Shown: positions 43,387 through 53,124, counted from the first letter of the stretch. The stretch: DNA of 64,000 nucleotides from Macrococcoides canis (GCF_002119805.1 NZ_CP021059.1:496001-560000); one strand, 5' to 3'. Program-made: numbers and translations. The notes: generated from the letters alone by a model not told the origin.

Positions 43387-43817
43387 AATAGACCTCCATT
43401 ATTTAAATACTCTCTTTTTAAGATTGCACGATGTGTGTCATTTTCACTTAATACAATTGATTGAATTGACACTGTTTCGGGTAATACTTTATCGAATGAC
43501 TGCCAAAGAAAGTAGCATAAGTTTTCGACAGTAGTATTAATATGAGGCAATACTTCATTGATAATAGGTGCATTCACAGTAGGTGCGATATGTTCATTGT
43601 ATAATCTTCTTATCTCGAAGAAATCGATACCGAGACCGTATTCATCTACATTAGAAGTGACGGTCAGTGTAAAACTGTAGGAATGATCTACTAAATCTTT
43701 GTAGTGATTTCCCGGGAAAAATATTCTGTTGCTTGTTTTAAACTGGAAGTCGACTTCAATATCAATCGCTTGTCTATAATAAGCTGACGTCTTATTTTGA
43801 ATTTGATCAAGTGACAT
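43383..43817 (-). CDS. Degenerate 6-pyruvoyl-tetrahydropterin synthase / QueD-like protein
   Basis: A 144-residue protein whose length and middle (GLGIDFFEIRRLY; NTTVENLCYFLW, equal to the PTxEN region) match the QueD/PTPS fold. The zinc site is incomplete: NHYKDLVDHSYSF stands where the family has His plus HGH, so one ligand appears replaced, and the later LDHxxLN motif reads NAPIINEVLP. A catalytic role like QueD is therefore doubtful. It overlaps pcp by 4 nt (ATGA) and is co-transcribed. It may have a new function. Confidence 0.7.
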   Translation of the reverse strand: MSLDQIQNKTSAYYRQAIDIEVDFQFKTSNRIFFPGNHYKDLVDHSYSFTLTVTSNVDEYGLGIDFFEIRRLYNEHIAPTVNAPIINEVLPHINTTVENLCYFLWQSFDKVLPETVSIQSIVLSENDTHRAILKREYLNNGGLL

Positions 43818-43968
43818 AACTTTAACCTCCTGTATTATAAAGTGGAATCATTAATTTAGAAATACATTAAAATTGTATTGTGTAAACTGATGGTGTAGAT
43901 TATTATTAATCTATATTATATCGCATACATTCGTCTCATACATTAAATTAATTTTAGGGAGCTTATAA

Positions 43969-44526
43969 ATGAAAAAATTATTGATCTCAACATTAACAAG
44001 TGCGCTACTCTTTACTGGCGTATCTGTATCACAACCGTCAAAAACAGATGCGGCTACAGTAACACAGTTTAATTCTGGGCAAGCTGTGAGTAATTATCGA
44101 CTAAACATTGAATTATTAAAGTTAATAAATGGTGAGCGTACAAAGCGCGGTATTGCACCTTTATATTATAACTCAAATACAAGTGTAATCAGCGGGACCA
44201 ATACACGAGCTTATGAAGTAACGCGTTACTTTTCTCACTATCGTCCGAATGGGACACTCTTTACTACTGCATTTGCACCAGCAGTAAGACCATATGTCAA
44301 AGGTGAAAATGTGATGAGACGCGCGCTTAGAACAGGTGAAATGCCGACATCTGATGCAAGATATTTAGCGAAGGTGATGTTTGAGCAATGGAAGCAATCA
44401 CCGGATCATTTACAAAATATGCTGCGTACTTCATACAAGCGTGCCTCAATTTCAGTGAAAGTCGCTTATGATGCAAAAGCAAAGCGTAATTATTATTATG
44501 CAGTGCAGATCTTTACAACGAAATAA
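43969..44526 (+). CDS. Secreted CAP-domain (SCP/PR-1-like) protein
   Basis: A 185-residue exported protein. The signal peptide probably ends near KTDAA (residue 28). The rest is a CAP domain: NIELLKLINGERTKRGIAPL as helix 1, TRAYEVTRYFSHYRPNG with the CAP His, and MFEQWKQSPDHLQNML with the second conserved Glu/His region. Bacterial CAP proteins are of unknown or structural function in the envelope. No wall-binding domain is attached. Confidence 0.88.
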   Translation: MKKLLISTLTSALLFTGVSVSQPSKTDAATVTQFNSGQAVSNYRLNIELLKLINGERTKRGIAPLYYNSNTSVISGTNTRAYEVTRYFSHYRPNGTLFTTAFAPAVRPYVKGENVMRRALRTGEMPTSDARYLAKVMFEQWKQSPDHLQNMLRTSYKRASISVKVAYDAKAKRNYYYAVQIFTTK

Positions 44527-44578
44527 TAATTTTTGTTTACTGAACGATAACAAAGTGTGAGACAGAAGTTAAAAAGAT

Positions 44579-44634
44579 ACCCGAAAGATGCCGAGAACAG
44601 AGGATGTTTTCTGAGCAAACTTTCGGGTTTTATT
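44579..44634 (+). terminator. Long terminator-like hairpin after the CAP gene
   Basis: ACCCGAAAG (44579-44587) pairs with CTTTCGGGT (44620-44628), enclosing a 32-nt GC-containing loop, then TTTATTTTT. It follows GTGTGAGACAGAAGTT, resembling the GGGACAGAAAT-type sequences common in staphylococcal intergenic regions. Confidence 0.7.
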
Positions 44635-44775
44635 TTTACTGAAATACCTTTACGATAACCTTGATGTTGTATCCGGTTACATTTTTTTATATTATATGCT
44701 ATACGAGTATTACAAATGACAAAAAAAGGTCTATAATAGAAGTATTGTAGTTTATCAAAAATGGGGGCAGAAAGA

Positions 44776-46266
44776 ATGAAGCGTAAATTTAAAGAAACAG
44801 ATGTAATCTTAATCGGTGGCGGCATTATGAGCGCTACGCTAGGTGTACTGCTAAAAGAACTTGATCCATCAATCAATATTAAAGTCTTCGAAAAGCTGGA
44901 AGCTGCAGGACTTGAAAGTTCTAACGTCTGGAATAATGCCGGCACAGGACACTCAGCATTATGTGAACTGAATTATACGACAGAAGATGTGGATGGTAAT
45001 ATTGATATCACAAAAGCAAGTGGCGTAAATGAACAGTTTCAGTTATCTAAACAGTTATGGGGTTATTTAGCGCAACAAGGTAAATTAAAAGTCCCAAGCA
45101 ACTTTATCATGCCTGTACCTCACTTAAGCTTTGTTGAAGGTGAGAAAAATGTAGATTTCTTGAAACGTCGTCTTAAAGCTTTATCTGACAATCCGTTATT
45201 TGAAGGAATGGAACTTACAGAAGATCATGACAAGATGCGTGAATGGGTTCCGTTAATGATGGAAGGCCGTAATCCAGATGAAAAAATTGCGATTACACGT
45301 ATGGAAGCGGGTACAGACGTTAACTTCGGTGCATTGACAAATGACTTGTTCGATATTATGACAAGCTATGATGGTGCGGTCATTCATTATAATCATACGG
45401 TGAAAGATATTAAGAGAAATGACGATGGCAGCTGGGATGTTAAAGTTTATGATCAAAATCATAAGACAACAGAAGTTCACAGTGCGAAATTTGTGTTTAT
45501 TGGTGCTGGAGGATATTCTTTACCATTATTACAGAAGACTAAGATTCCTGAGGCTAAAGGAGTAGGCGGCTTCCCTGTAAGTGGATTATTCTTAGTATGT
45601 AAAGACCCGTCGATTGTTGAACAACATCTTGCAAAAGTTTACGGTAAAGCAAAAGTAGGTGCACCACCAATGTCTGTGCCACATTTAGACACACGTTATA
45701 TTGACGGTGAACGTGCATTACTCTTTGGTCCATATGCAGGATTCTCTCCTAAATTCTTAAAAACAGGTCGTTATACAGATTTGATCGAATCTGTAACACC
45801 AGGCAATATTTCGAATATGCTTTCTGCAGGTGCGAAGGAGATGAAATTAACACAATACTTAATTTCTCAAGTGATGCAGAACCATGAAGCGCGTATGGAA
45901 GAATTACGTGAATTCGTTCCAAATGCAAAGTCAGAAGACTGGGAGATTGTTGTTGCTGGACAACGTGTTCAAGTCATTAAAGAAACTGAAGCTGGAGGTA
46001 AAGGAACGCTCCAATTCGGTACGGAAGTGATTACAAGTGAGGATGGAAGTATCGCAGCATTACTCGGGGCATCTCCTGGGGCATCAACTGCGGTTCATGT
46101 CATGCTCCGTGTAATTAATGAATGTTTCGGTGAGCGTATGACAGAATTTGAGCCGAAGATAAAAGAGATGATTCCATCATATGGTAAGAAGTTAGCAGAC
46201 CATCCTGAACTGTTTAAAGAAATTAATCAACAGACAGCTAAAGCTCTAGGATTGAAAGAAAAGTAA
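44776..46266 (+). CDS. mqo: Malate:quinone oxidoreductase
   Basis: A 496-residue FAD enzyme of the membrane-associated Mqo family. The FAD motif is [13 protein letters not shown], followed by [19 protein letters not shown], the family stretch [17 protein letters not shown], and [14 protein letters not shown] near the C-terminus. It oxidises malate to oxaloacetate and passes electrons to menaquinone. The start is ATG 44776, with a GGGGGC site upstream of it; the ATG at 44761 precedes that site. It is monocistronic. Confidence 0.95.
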   Translation: MKRKFKETDVILIGGGIMSATLGVLLKELDPSINIKVFEKLEAAGLESSNVWNNAGTGHSALCELNYTTEDVDGNIDITKASGVNEQFQLSKQLWGYLAQQGKLKVPSNFIMPVPHLSFVEGEKNVDFLKRRLKALSDNPLFEGMELTEDHDKMREWVPLMMEGRNPDEKIAITRMEAGTDVNFGALTNDLFDIMTSYDGAVIHYNHTVKDIKRNDDGSWDVKVYDQNHKTTEVHSAKFVFIGAGGYSLPLLQKTKIPEAKGVGGFPVSGLFLVCKDPSIVEQHLAKVYGKAKVGAPPMSVPHLDTRYIDGERALLFGPYAGFSPKFLKTGRYTDLIESVTPGNISNMLSAGAKEMKLTQYLISQVMQNHEARMEELREFVPNAKSEDWEIVVAGQRVQVIKETEAGGKGTLQFGTEVITSEDGSIAALLGASPGASTAVHVMLRVINECFGERMTEFEPKIKEMIPSYGKKLADHPELFKEINQQTAKALGLKEK

Positions 46267-46297
46267 ACACGAAAGACATATAATTCAGCTTGTTATT

Positions 46298-46335
46298 GAC
46301 CCGGACGATGCGCATTAGCATTGTTCGGGTTTATT
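46298..46335 (+). terminator. Terminator after mqo
   Basis: ACCCGGACGATGC / GCATTGTTCGGGT forms a 13-bp stem with one wobble. The T-run is short (TTTATTGT), so strength is uncertain. Confidence 0.68.
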
Positions 46336-46432
46336 GTACTTGCAGCATCGTGTTCAAGACAATGTTAATCATTATGTCAATTCTATCAATTATGATATTT
46401 TAAATATAAAATTAAGAAAAGAAGGAAGACAT

Positions 46433-47374
46433 ATGCTTGACCGAATAAATATTGTATTACAGAAGTACATTGCTGTATTGACGTTATTGTCTTTATTAGG
46501 CGGTGTCATATTTGATGGATACTTGAAGCAGCTGATATTTATTGTGCCATATATTTTCGCATTTATGACATTCAGTGGCAGCATCCGGATGAAATTCAGA
46601 GACCTTCATATATTTCTGGAAGCGAAAGGAACAATCCTTTATTGTATGTTCATATTACATGTTGTCATGCCAGCCATCAGTTATATGATTGCATCGACAT
46701 TATTTAATGATCATTTGTTGGTGATTGGCTTTGTTATGCTTATGACTGTGCCGACAGGTGTTACAAGTCTGATCTGGATAAGTATCGGTAGAGGAGATGT
46801 CGCACTTGGTATTGCTGTGATATTGCTGGATACTTTATTAGCACCGATAATCATTCCTTTCGTACTACATCTCGTATCTGGAACGACGGTTGAAATTGAT
46901 ACCATAAGTCTCGTTATAGGTTTGATACTTATGATTGTTGTACCTACAATCATTGCGATACTCCTAAATGAACTCACACACGGCAAGTTTCCAGACTGGG
47001 TGGGCAATCGTTTAAGTCCATTTTCTAAAATTGCACTTTTTCTTATAGTATTGATTAACGGAAGTGCCATTGGACCTTATGTGAAAGATATGGATATCGA
47101 GTTGCTGAAGATTATTGCGGTCGTCTTTATTATCGTCGTCATTGGTTACATCGTCGCAGTAGGATCCAGTCATTTCATGCAGCATAGCTATGCACGTCAT
47201 GTGTCGATGACCTTTTTAGGAGGGATGAGAAATATCTCCACCGGCGTCATCGTTGCGACAACTTATTTCCCGCCAAAAGTTGCCATGCCGGTTGCCTTTG
47301 GGATGCTGTTTCAACAATTATTTGCAAGTATCGTCAGCACACAGCTGGAAAAGAGACGTCCTAGAGAAAACTAA
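46433..47374 (+). CDS. Bile acid:sodium symporter family transporter
   Basis: A 313-residue protein with about nine or ten hydrophobic helices in the BASS-family pattern (VMPAISYMIASTLF, TVPTGVTSLIWISIGRGDVALG, FLGGMRNISTGVIVATTYF). The upstream in-frame codons back to 46334 overlap the mqo terminator; ATG 46433 has GAAGGAAG in front. Members move organic acids or arsenite as well as bile acids. The substrate in a bacterium of this type is unknown, with carboxylates such as pantoate or pyruvate possible. Confidence 0.85.
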   Translation: MLDRINIVLQKYIAVLTLLSLLGGVIFDGYLKQLIFIVPYIFAFMTFSGSIRMKFRDLHIFLEAKGTILYCMFILHVVMPAISYMIASTLFNDHLLVIGFVMLMTVPTGVTSLIWISIGRGDVALGIAVILLDTLLAPIIIPFVLHLVSGTTVEIDTISLVIGLILMIVVPTIIAILLNELTHGKFPDWVGNRLSPFSKIALFLIVLINGSAIGPYVKDMDIELLKIIAVVFIIVVIGYIVAVGSSHFMQHSYARHVSMTFLGGMRNISTGVIVATTYFPPKVAMPVAFGMLFQQLFASIVSTQLEKRRPREN

Positions 47375-47400
47375 AATTTAATTATTTTGATGAAATTATT

Positions 47401-47437
47401 AAAGAATTGCAGAAAATACTGCGATTCTTTTTATTTT
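47401..47437 (+). terminator. Terminator after the symporter gene
   Basis: AAAGAATTGCAG / CTGCGATTCTTT with an AAAATA-type loop and one mismatch, followed by TTATTTTT. Confidence 0.78.
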
Positions 47438-47531
47438 TGCAGAAAATAATTGAAAAACTGCAGAAGCTTTGATTTTACTCGATTTGCATTGAAAAAAATT
47501 ACGCATTATATTGAATTTGAGGTGATAATAT

Positions 47532-48446
47532 TTGATAAAAAAGGTTCATATACCAAGTACCGTACAAGCGTATTTATATGAATTAGAAGATCGAATACAT
47601 ATGGAGCTGAACGACTATTATAAATTTATTAAATATAAGAAAGGCTTTGAAGGTGAACTCAAGTTTTTTGAAATGATTGAACATCTAGAAGGAGAATATA
47701 TCATAATATGGGATATCAATATCGTGAAACCTGTACGCGTACAATACGATTTCGTTATTCTTACGGCAAATAATATTCTGCATTTTGATATTAAAAACTA
47801 TAGTGGTAACTATCGTTATCAAAATAACCGTATAATTAGTGATCAAGGTAAAACGGATAAAGATATTTTTATACAGTTAGATAATGCAGATTCCTATTTA
47901 AAACAACTCATTGCAAAGTACGAGATGCCTCAAAAACTGATCAGTAAAATAATATTTATCAATGAAGATTTCAATTTGACAGGCTTTAGCGGAAAAGACT
48001 GTGTAATGTTCTCGCATGAACTTGAACCTGTATTTAATTACTTGAAGACATGTAAAGGAATCACACAGCAAATGATCAACTTCGCAGATGCATTCATACA
48101 AATGCATGACAATGAAGGTGCAGACAACCGTATTCATTATTACAAACTTGAAGATTTGAAGTTAGGCTTACGCTGCCCGAAATGCAGGAAGATAGAGATG
48201 AGTAGGGTTCCGAGGAAGACCTATTTTAATTGCAGTTGCGGATATAAATTAAAAAATGAAGATGCTGTACGGCAAGCTTATGAAACATTAGATTTGTTAG
48301 GGAAAGATAAAGTGAAAAGAAAAAATATTGTAGATTTTACTGGACTATCTAATCGCACAGTGACGAGATTGATGAATCAACATTTCCAGAAACATTCGCA
48401 TTATAGAGGGACTTATTATAAACGGACAGAGGATCTTACAATATAG
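47532..48446 (+). CDS. NERD-domain protein with zinc ribbon and C-terminal HTH-like domain (paralogue B)
   Basis: A 304-residue protein from a TTG start behind GAGGTGAT. The NERD domain (about 33-150) shows FEGE (Glu40), QYDFVIL (Asp73) and HFDIKNY (Asp86, Lys88). The zinc ribbon is CPKC at about 215 and CSCG at about 233. A C-terminal helical region (KNIVDFTGLSNRTVTRLMN) looks like a helix-turn-helix. Layout and size equal those of the protein at 26010-26888, though identity is low. The 62-bp array begins 15 bp after its stop. Confidence 0.85.
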   Translation: MIKKVHIPSTVQAYLYELEDRIHMELNDYYKFIKYKKGFEGELKFFEMIEHLEGEYIIIWDINIVKPVRVQYDFVILTANNILHFDIKNYSGNYRYQNNRIISDQGKTDKDIFIQLDNADSYLKQLIAKYEMPQKLISKIIFINEDFNLTGFSGKDCVMFSHELEPVFNYLKTCKGITQQMINFADAFIQMHDNEGADNRIHYYKLEDLKLGLRCPKCRKIEMSRVPRKTYFNCSCGYKLKNEDAVRQAYETLDLLGKDKVKRKNIVDFTGLSNRTVTRLMNQHFQKHSHYRGTYYKRTEDLTI

Positions 48447-48460
48447 TCAAAATATATTTC

Positions 48461-49052
48461 AAGATGGCTCATAAAAAATAAACATGAGCCAAGATGAGGA
48501 GTGAGACGAGTTGAAATGAAGTAAGATGGCTCATAAAAAATAAACATGAGCCAAGATGAGGAGTGAGACGAGCTGAAATGAAGTAAGATGGCTCATAAAA
48601 AATAAACATGAGCCAAGATGAGGATTGAGACGAGCTGAAATGAAGTAAGATGGCTCATAAAAAATAAATATGAGCCAAGATGAGGAGTGAGACGAGTTGA
48701 AATGAAGTAAGATGGCTCATAAAAAATAAACATGAGCCAAGATGAGGATTGAGACGAGCTGAAATGAAGTAAGATGGCTCATAAAAAATAAACATGAGCC
48801 AAGATGAGGATTGAGATGAGTCTAAGTGAATCAAGGTGGCTCATAAAAAATAAACATGAGCCAAGATGAGGATTGAGACGAGCGTAAGTGAATCAAGGTG
48901 GCTCATAAAAAATAAACATGAGCCAAGATGAGGATTGAGACGAGTTGAAATGAAGTAAGGTGGCTCGTAAAAAATAAACATGAGCCAAGATGAGGATTGA
49001 GACGAGCTGAAATGAAGTAAGGTGGCTCGTAAATAAAAAACACGCGCCACCT
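48461..49052. repeat. Hairpin-forming tandem array, 62-bp period, 9 full copies plus a partial one
   Basis: Units start at 48461 and every 62 bp to 48957, with a diverged partial copy from 49019. Each unit holds TGGCTCAT-AAAAAATAAAC-ATGAGCCA, an 8-bp stem, followed by AGATGAGGAGTGAGACGAG and TTGAAATGAAGTA. The last copies change to TGGCTCGT, and the final one ends in a new stem GGTGGC / GCCACC. It fills the gap between NERD paralogue B and the aldehyde dehydrogenase terminator. Confidence 0.95.
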
Positions 49053-49090
49053 CGCTGATAATATGGCGAGAGGCAATCAAAAAGTTCCCA

Positions 49091-49124
49091 CAAAAAAACA
49101 CCTCATCCACAATGGATGAGGTGT
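49091..49124 (-). terminator. Terminator of the aldehyde dehydrogenase gene
   Basis: On the minus strand ACACCTCATCCA / TGGATGAGGTGT is a perfect 12-bp stem with a 3-nt loop and seven T. Confidence 0.93.
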
Positions 49125-49143
49125 ATATCGTATCATTAAGATA

Positions 49144-50622
49144 TTATTGATAAATGCCTTTTGCTTTATCTGAGTAATCGATATAAATATTTTTAACTTG
49201 TTGATAGTGACGTAATGTATCTTTGTAAGTTTCACGACCGATACCTGATTTCTTATAACCACCGAATGGCGAACCTGCTGGAATCTGGTTATATGTGTTA
49301 ATCCAGATTCGGCCAGTATCCATGGCATTGGCAACTTGCAATGCGTCATTTAAGTTTGCTGTGAAGATACCACCAGCTAATCCATATTCTGAATCGTTCG
49401 CTTTCTCGATAACTTCTTCTTTCGTTTTAAACTTAGATACTAATACAACTGGGCCAAAGATCTCTTCTTGAACTAAACGTGATTTATTATCTTCAAATTC
49501 AATGATTGTTGGTGGGAAGAAGAATCCTTTATCGCGTCCATTGTCCATTAAACGTTTACCGCCGGTAACGATATTAAGGCCTTCTTGTTTTGCAATTTCG
49601 ATATATTCTTCAATCTTATCGATTTGTGCTTGTCCTGTCTGTGAACCGTAATGGTTATTTTCATCCATAGGGTCACCTACACGTACTTTTTCAAATGCAT
49701 CTTTAAGTTTACCTATAAATTCATCATAGATACCTTCTTGAACATAGAGACGACTACCTGCTGAACATACTTCACCTTGGTTAAATAAAATTCCAAGTTG
49801 TGCACCTTCAACTGCTTGTTCAAGGTTTGCATCATCAAAAATAATATTGGCACTTTTACCACCAAGCTCTAATGTTGCTGGTACGATACGTTTCGCTGCT
49901 GCTTCTGCAACACCGTAACCGACTTCAGTTGAACCTGTAAATGAAACTTTTGCTACATCTTCGTGATTGAATATTGCGTTACCTGACTCTGAACCTTTAC
50001 CAGTTACTACATTTAATACACCTTTAGGTAAGATGTCCTGAACGATTTCTGCAAATTTCAGTAATGATAATGGCGTAGATGATGACGGTTGAATAACTAC
50101 TGCATTACCAGCAGCAAGTGCAGGAGCTAATTTCCAAGAAGCAAGTAGCATCGGGAAGTTCCATGCAACTACGGCACCTACTACACCGATTGGTTCATGT
50201 TTGATAATACTGATGACATCTGCATCCACTTCTTTGTTCGTTCCTTCATCAGCAAGTATAACGCCTGCAAAGTATCTGAAATGCTCTATCGCCATTGGGA
50301 TATCAATGTTGAAGGATTCGCGGATGGCTTTACCGCTGTTTAATGATTCAATTTTCGCAAGTTCTTCGCGATGTTCTTCCATTTTATCTGCAATTTGGTT
50401 TAATAGCTTTGCTTTTTCATTATGAGAAGTGTGGCGCCATGTTTTGAAAGCTTCCTGAGCTGATTTCACAGCAGCATCTACATCTTCTTCTGTTCCTTTA
50501 GCAATCTTAGCTAATACTTCTCCTGTGGCAGGGTTCGTAACATCCAGCGTTTCTCCTGCAGTACTGTCTTTAAATTCACCATTAATAAATAATCCATATT
50601 GTTCTTTTAATAAGTTACTCAT
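49144..50622 (-). CDS. NAD(P)-dependent aldehyde dehydrogenase
   Basis: A 492-residue enzyme of the ALDH superfamily. Visible landmarks are [30 protein letters not shown], the catalytic Glu in [11 protein letters not shown] and the nucleophile Cys in [15 protein letters not shown]. It oxidises aldehydes to carboxylates. It resembles the AldA-type general aldehyde dehydrogenases of staphylococci. The substrate cannot be specified. GGAGGAAGATC precedes the ATG. Monocistronic. Confidence 0.93.
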   Translation of the reverse strand: MSNLLKEQYGLFINGEFKDSTAGETLDVTNPATGEVLAKIAKGTEEDVDAAVKSAQEAFKTWRHTSHNEKAKLLNQIADKMEEHREELAKIESLNSGKAIRESFNIDIPMAIEHFRYFAGVILADEGTNKEVDADVISIIKHEPIGVVGAVVAWNFPMLLASWKLAPALAAGNAVVIQPSSSTPLSLLKFAEIVQDILPKGVLNVVTGKGSESGNAIFNHEDVAKVSFTGSTEVGYGVAEAAAKRIVPATLELGGKSANIIFDDANLEQAVEGAQLGILFNQGEVCSAGSRLYVQEGIYDEFIGKLKDAFEKVRVGDPMDENNHYGSQTGQAQIDKIEEYIEIAKQEGLNIVTGGKRLMDNGRDKGFFFPPTIIEFEDNKSRLVQEEIFGPVVLVSKFKTKEEVIEKANDSEYGLAGGIFTANLNDALQVANAMDTGRIWINTYNQIPAGSPFGGYKKSGIGRETYKDTLRHYQQVKNIYIDYSDKAKGIYQ

Positions 50623-51042
50623 GATCTTCCTCCTAATAGTAAAATCGTATTGCTAATATTAATTGTACATCTGTCTTCTCTATATAAGCAATAGAACTGC
50701 TTGAAATTATTCAGAAAATTGTGTAAATATTCCAGAATGTACAGTATTCATAGATATCATTTCGAAATATTATATTTCAATGCTGTAATATTTTTGGATA
50801 ATGCTTACAATTACTATTTTCAAATATTAGTTGTAATCGTTGATATGACAATATTTCTTGAGATTATCGCTTTGTTACAGCTGTATATAAAATATATCAC
50901 TTAAGTAACAAATCATTAACAATGCTCAAAATCATGTTTAAACGTGTTATAGTATTTTCAGTGCTAAAGAGCGCAATAAAAAATTAAAACTAATATAAAC
51001 TATTTTAATATAACGATTATATTACACGGAGGAATTTTAACT
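50623..51042. promoter_or_regulatory. 420-bp AT-rich divergent region with a possible WalR box
   Basis: This holds no credible gene. The reverse strand at 50921-50905 reads TGTTAA-TGATT-TGTTAC, which fits the WalR consensus TGTWAH-N5-TGTWAH. WalKR controls wall hydrolases of the SsaA type in S. aureus, and the next gene is such a hydrolase. The match is on the opposite strand, and in AT-rich DNA a chance hit is possible. Confidence 0.4.
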
Positions 51043-51684
51043 ATGAAAAAGACAGCATTAACTTTAACGACACTTGCAACATTATCAACTTTAGGTACAA
51101 CTCAAGCAGATGCAGCGGCGCACGGTAGAGCAGATGTTGCTCAAACTTCATCTTCAGTAACTTCAATCGATTCAAGTGCATATAACTATACATATAACAA
51201 TGATGGTTCATACACTTATACTTATAACTATGATGCACCTACTTCAGTAGTTGCACAAACAGCTACACAAACAGCAGCGCCTGTTGTGTCACAACTTTCA
51301 ACTACGCCAGAAGTTCAAAAAGCGCCTGCAACAACAAATGCAGTTAGCGGAAATGTTGCATCAGTAGCATTAAGCGTAGCAGCAGGAAAATCTTATGTAT
51401 ATGGTGCGAACTCTGCTTCTGCAGTAGATTGTTCATCATTTGCGCAACAAGTATTAGCGGCAATGGGTAAATCAATCCCTCGTACAACTTATGCACAAGC
51501 AGCAGCAGGTACACAAGTATCAACACCACAACCAGGTGACTTAGTATTCTTCAATAACTACAGCCACGTTGGAGTATATATTGGTGGGGGACAAATGGTA
51601 GATGCATTAAACCCTTCTGAAGGTATCGGACAACGTTCAGTAAGCTACGTTGATGGTTTTGTAGACGGATACTACCGTTTCTAA
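51043..51684 (+). CDS. Secreted NlpC/P60 cell-wall hydrolase
   Basis: A 213-residue exported protein with a signal peptide ending near QADAA (residue 25). The N-terminal part contains a Tyr/Asn-rich stretch (YNYTYNNDGSYTYTYNYD) reminiscent of staphylococcal SsaA/SceD-type secreted proteins, then a Thr/Ala-rich linker. The C-terminal half (about 105-213) is a C40 peptidase with the nucleophile in AVDCSSFAQQ and the His in NYSHVGVYIGGGQ. It probably cuts peptidoglycan stem peptides. The gene has its own strong terminator. Confidence 0.9.
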   Translation: MKKTALTLTTLATLSTLGTTQADAAAHGRADVAQTSSSVTSIDSSAYNYTYNNDGSYTYTYNYDAPTSVVAQTATQTAAPVVSQLSTTPEVQKAPATTNAVSGNVASVALSVAAGKSYVYGANSASAVDCSSFAQQVLAAMGKSIPRTTYAQAAAGTQVSTPQPGDLVFFNNYSHVGVYIGGGQMVDALNPSEGIGQRSVSYVDGFVDGYYRF

Positions 51685-51698
51685 TATAAAGTATGTTA

Positions 51699-51730
51699 AG
51701 GCACAGTGCGGATGCACTGTGCCTTTTTTT
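51699..51730 (+). terminator. Terminator after the NlpC/P60 gene
   Basis: GGCACAGTGC / GCACTGTGCC with a GGAT loop and seven T. Confidence 0.94.
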
Positions 51731-51798
51731 ATATTTAACTTTATTAATTCGAAAACGTATATTACAATCAAGTAAATATGGTCTTGGAGGCGATGTAA

Positions 51799-52257
51799 AT
51801 GTGGGAATATAAGAAATTTGAAGCATTAACACACGATGAAATTTTTCAGATTTTTAAGCTTAGAATAGATACATTTGTAGTTGAACAACAGTGCTTTTAT
51901 CCAGATATTGATGAGAGAGACCTGACTTGCATTCATTACTTCAATAAAGAGGATGGTAAGATAGCAGCATATGCTAGAATTATGGTTGATGAACAAACAG
52001 CGAAATTAGGTCGCGTAATTGTGAATCCACAGTTTCGTGGTAGAGGATTAGCACGAACACTGATCCAAAATGGACTTGATTATATAAAAGATAATTATCC
52101 GGATAAAAATATTTCTTTAAGTGCACAAGCGCATTTAAAGGATTTCTACAGCAGTTTCAATTTATCACCGGCATCTGATATTTATTTTGTTGATCTGATT
52201 CCTCATATCGATATGGCGCGTAAACCTTATGCATTAGACACACAACTGGAAGGATGA
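51799..52257 (+). CDS. GNAT-family N-acetyltransferase (ElaA-like)
   Basis: A 152-residue acetyltransferase. FKLRIDTFVVEQQCFYPDID at the N-terminus is ElaA-like, and the acetyl-CoA loop is RVIVNPQFRGRGLARTLI. The acceptor is unknown. It overlaps the following ogt gene by 4 nt (ATGA), starting a run of tightly packed genes. Confidence 0.88.
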   Translation: MWEYKKFEALTHDEIFQIFKLRIDTFVVEQQCFYPDIDERDLTCIHYFNKEDGKIAAYARIMVDEQTAKLGRVIVNPQFRGRGLARTLIQNGLDYIKDNYPDKNISLSAQAHLKDFYSSFNLSPASDIYFVDLIPHIDMARKPYALDTQLEG

Positions 52258-52772
52258 ATGATTTGAAAGTTTATATAAGCAGCTTTCTTGTGCAGGATAT
52301 CGAATTTATTATTGCTTCAAATGAATGTGGTGTCATTTATTTATCGAATGACCATACACCTGAATATGTCAATCGCCATATTGAACGTTTCTATAGTCAA
52401 GCGAATAAAGTTACAGGTTATGAAGCGGATCAGTATCATTCGCATTATATTGAAGAGCTGAAATTATATTTTGCAGGTGAGCAACAGTATTTAGAATGGC
52501 CGCTCAATCTGGCAGGTACAGACTATCAAAAGTCGATATGGCAGACGCTGCTTACAATTCCATACGGTGAAACACGATCGTATAGCGATATTGCATTACA
52601 ATCAGGTAATATGAAAGCTGTACGTGCGGTAGGGGGTGCAATTGGCGCAAATCCCGTGATGATCGCTGTACCTTGTCATCGTGTTATCGGTAAGAATGGA
52701 ACATTGACAGGATTTAGTGGTGGTTTAGATCTGAAAGAAAGATTATTAAATATAGAGAACATACAATTATAA
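52254..52772 (+). CDS. ogt: Methylated-DNA-[protein]-cysteine S-methyltransferase
   Basis: A 172-residue suicide repair protein. The active site PCHRVIG accepts the alkyl group from O6-alkylguanine, and IPYGETRSYSDIA and RAVGGAIGANP form the helix-turn-helix and active-site surroundings. The ATG at 52254 overlaps the GNAT stop; a TTG at 52263 is an alternative start. It repairs alkylated DNA. Confidence 0.93.
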   Translation: MNDLKVYISSFLVQDIEFIIASNECGVIYLSNDHTPEYVNRHIERFYSQANKVTGYEADQYHSHYIEELKLYFAGEQQYLEWPLNLAGTDYQKSIWQTLLTIPYGETRSYSDIALQSGNMKAVRAVGGAIGANPVMIAVPCHRVIGKNGTLTGFSGGLDLKERLLNIENIQL

Positions 52773-52791
52773 AAATTAAAGGAGTAAACAA

Positions 52792-53124
52792 ATGACAATC
52801 CCAGCATGTCCGAAATGTAATTCAGAATATACGTATGAAGATGGATTAAACTATGTATGTCCAATGTGTGCTCACGAGTGGCCACAGCAAGAAATCATCG
52901 AAGAGACGATCGTAAAAGATGCGAATGGTAATACTTTAAGTGATGGAGATAGCGTAACGGTAATTAAAGACTTAAAGGTTAAAGGAAGCTCTTCTGTCAT
53001 TAAACAAGGGACAAAAGTGAAGAATATTAAACTGGTAGATCCTGATAATGGCCATGATATTGACTGTAAGATTGATGGATTTGGTCAAATAAGCCTGAAA
53101 AGTGAGTTCGTAAAAAAATTATGA
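52792..53124 (+). CDS. YjdM/PhnA-family zinc-ribbon protein
   Basis: A 110-residue protein. The N-terminal zinc ribbon uses CPKC and CPMC. The C-terminal YjdM/PhnA domain reads [19 protein letters not shown] and [17 protein letters not shown]. Although called PhnA in old annotation, the family is not required for phosphonate use and its function is unknown. It overlaps the DUF418 gene by 4 nt. Confidence 0.9.
   Translation: MTIPACPKCNSEYTYEDGLNYVCPMCAHEWPQQEIIEETIVKDANGNTLSDGDSVTVIKDLKVKGSSSVIKQGTKVKNIKLVDPDNGHDIDCKIDGFGQISLKSEFVKKL

Noticed and set aside
44527..44760. Riboswitch or small RNA upstream of mqo
   Set aside because: Only a terminator-type hairpin with a large loop is visible; no conserved riboswitch core was recognised.
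48841..49110. Reverse-strand frames of about 66-89 codons in the 62-bp array
   Set aside because: They are products of the repeat itself, with no ribosome site, and they shift frame between units.
50701..50904. Possible 67-codon gene in the 420-bp gap
   Set aside because: AT-rich, no ribosome site, no recognisable composition; best read as intergenic.
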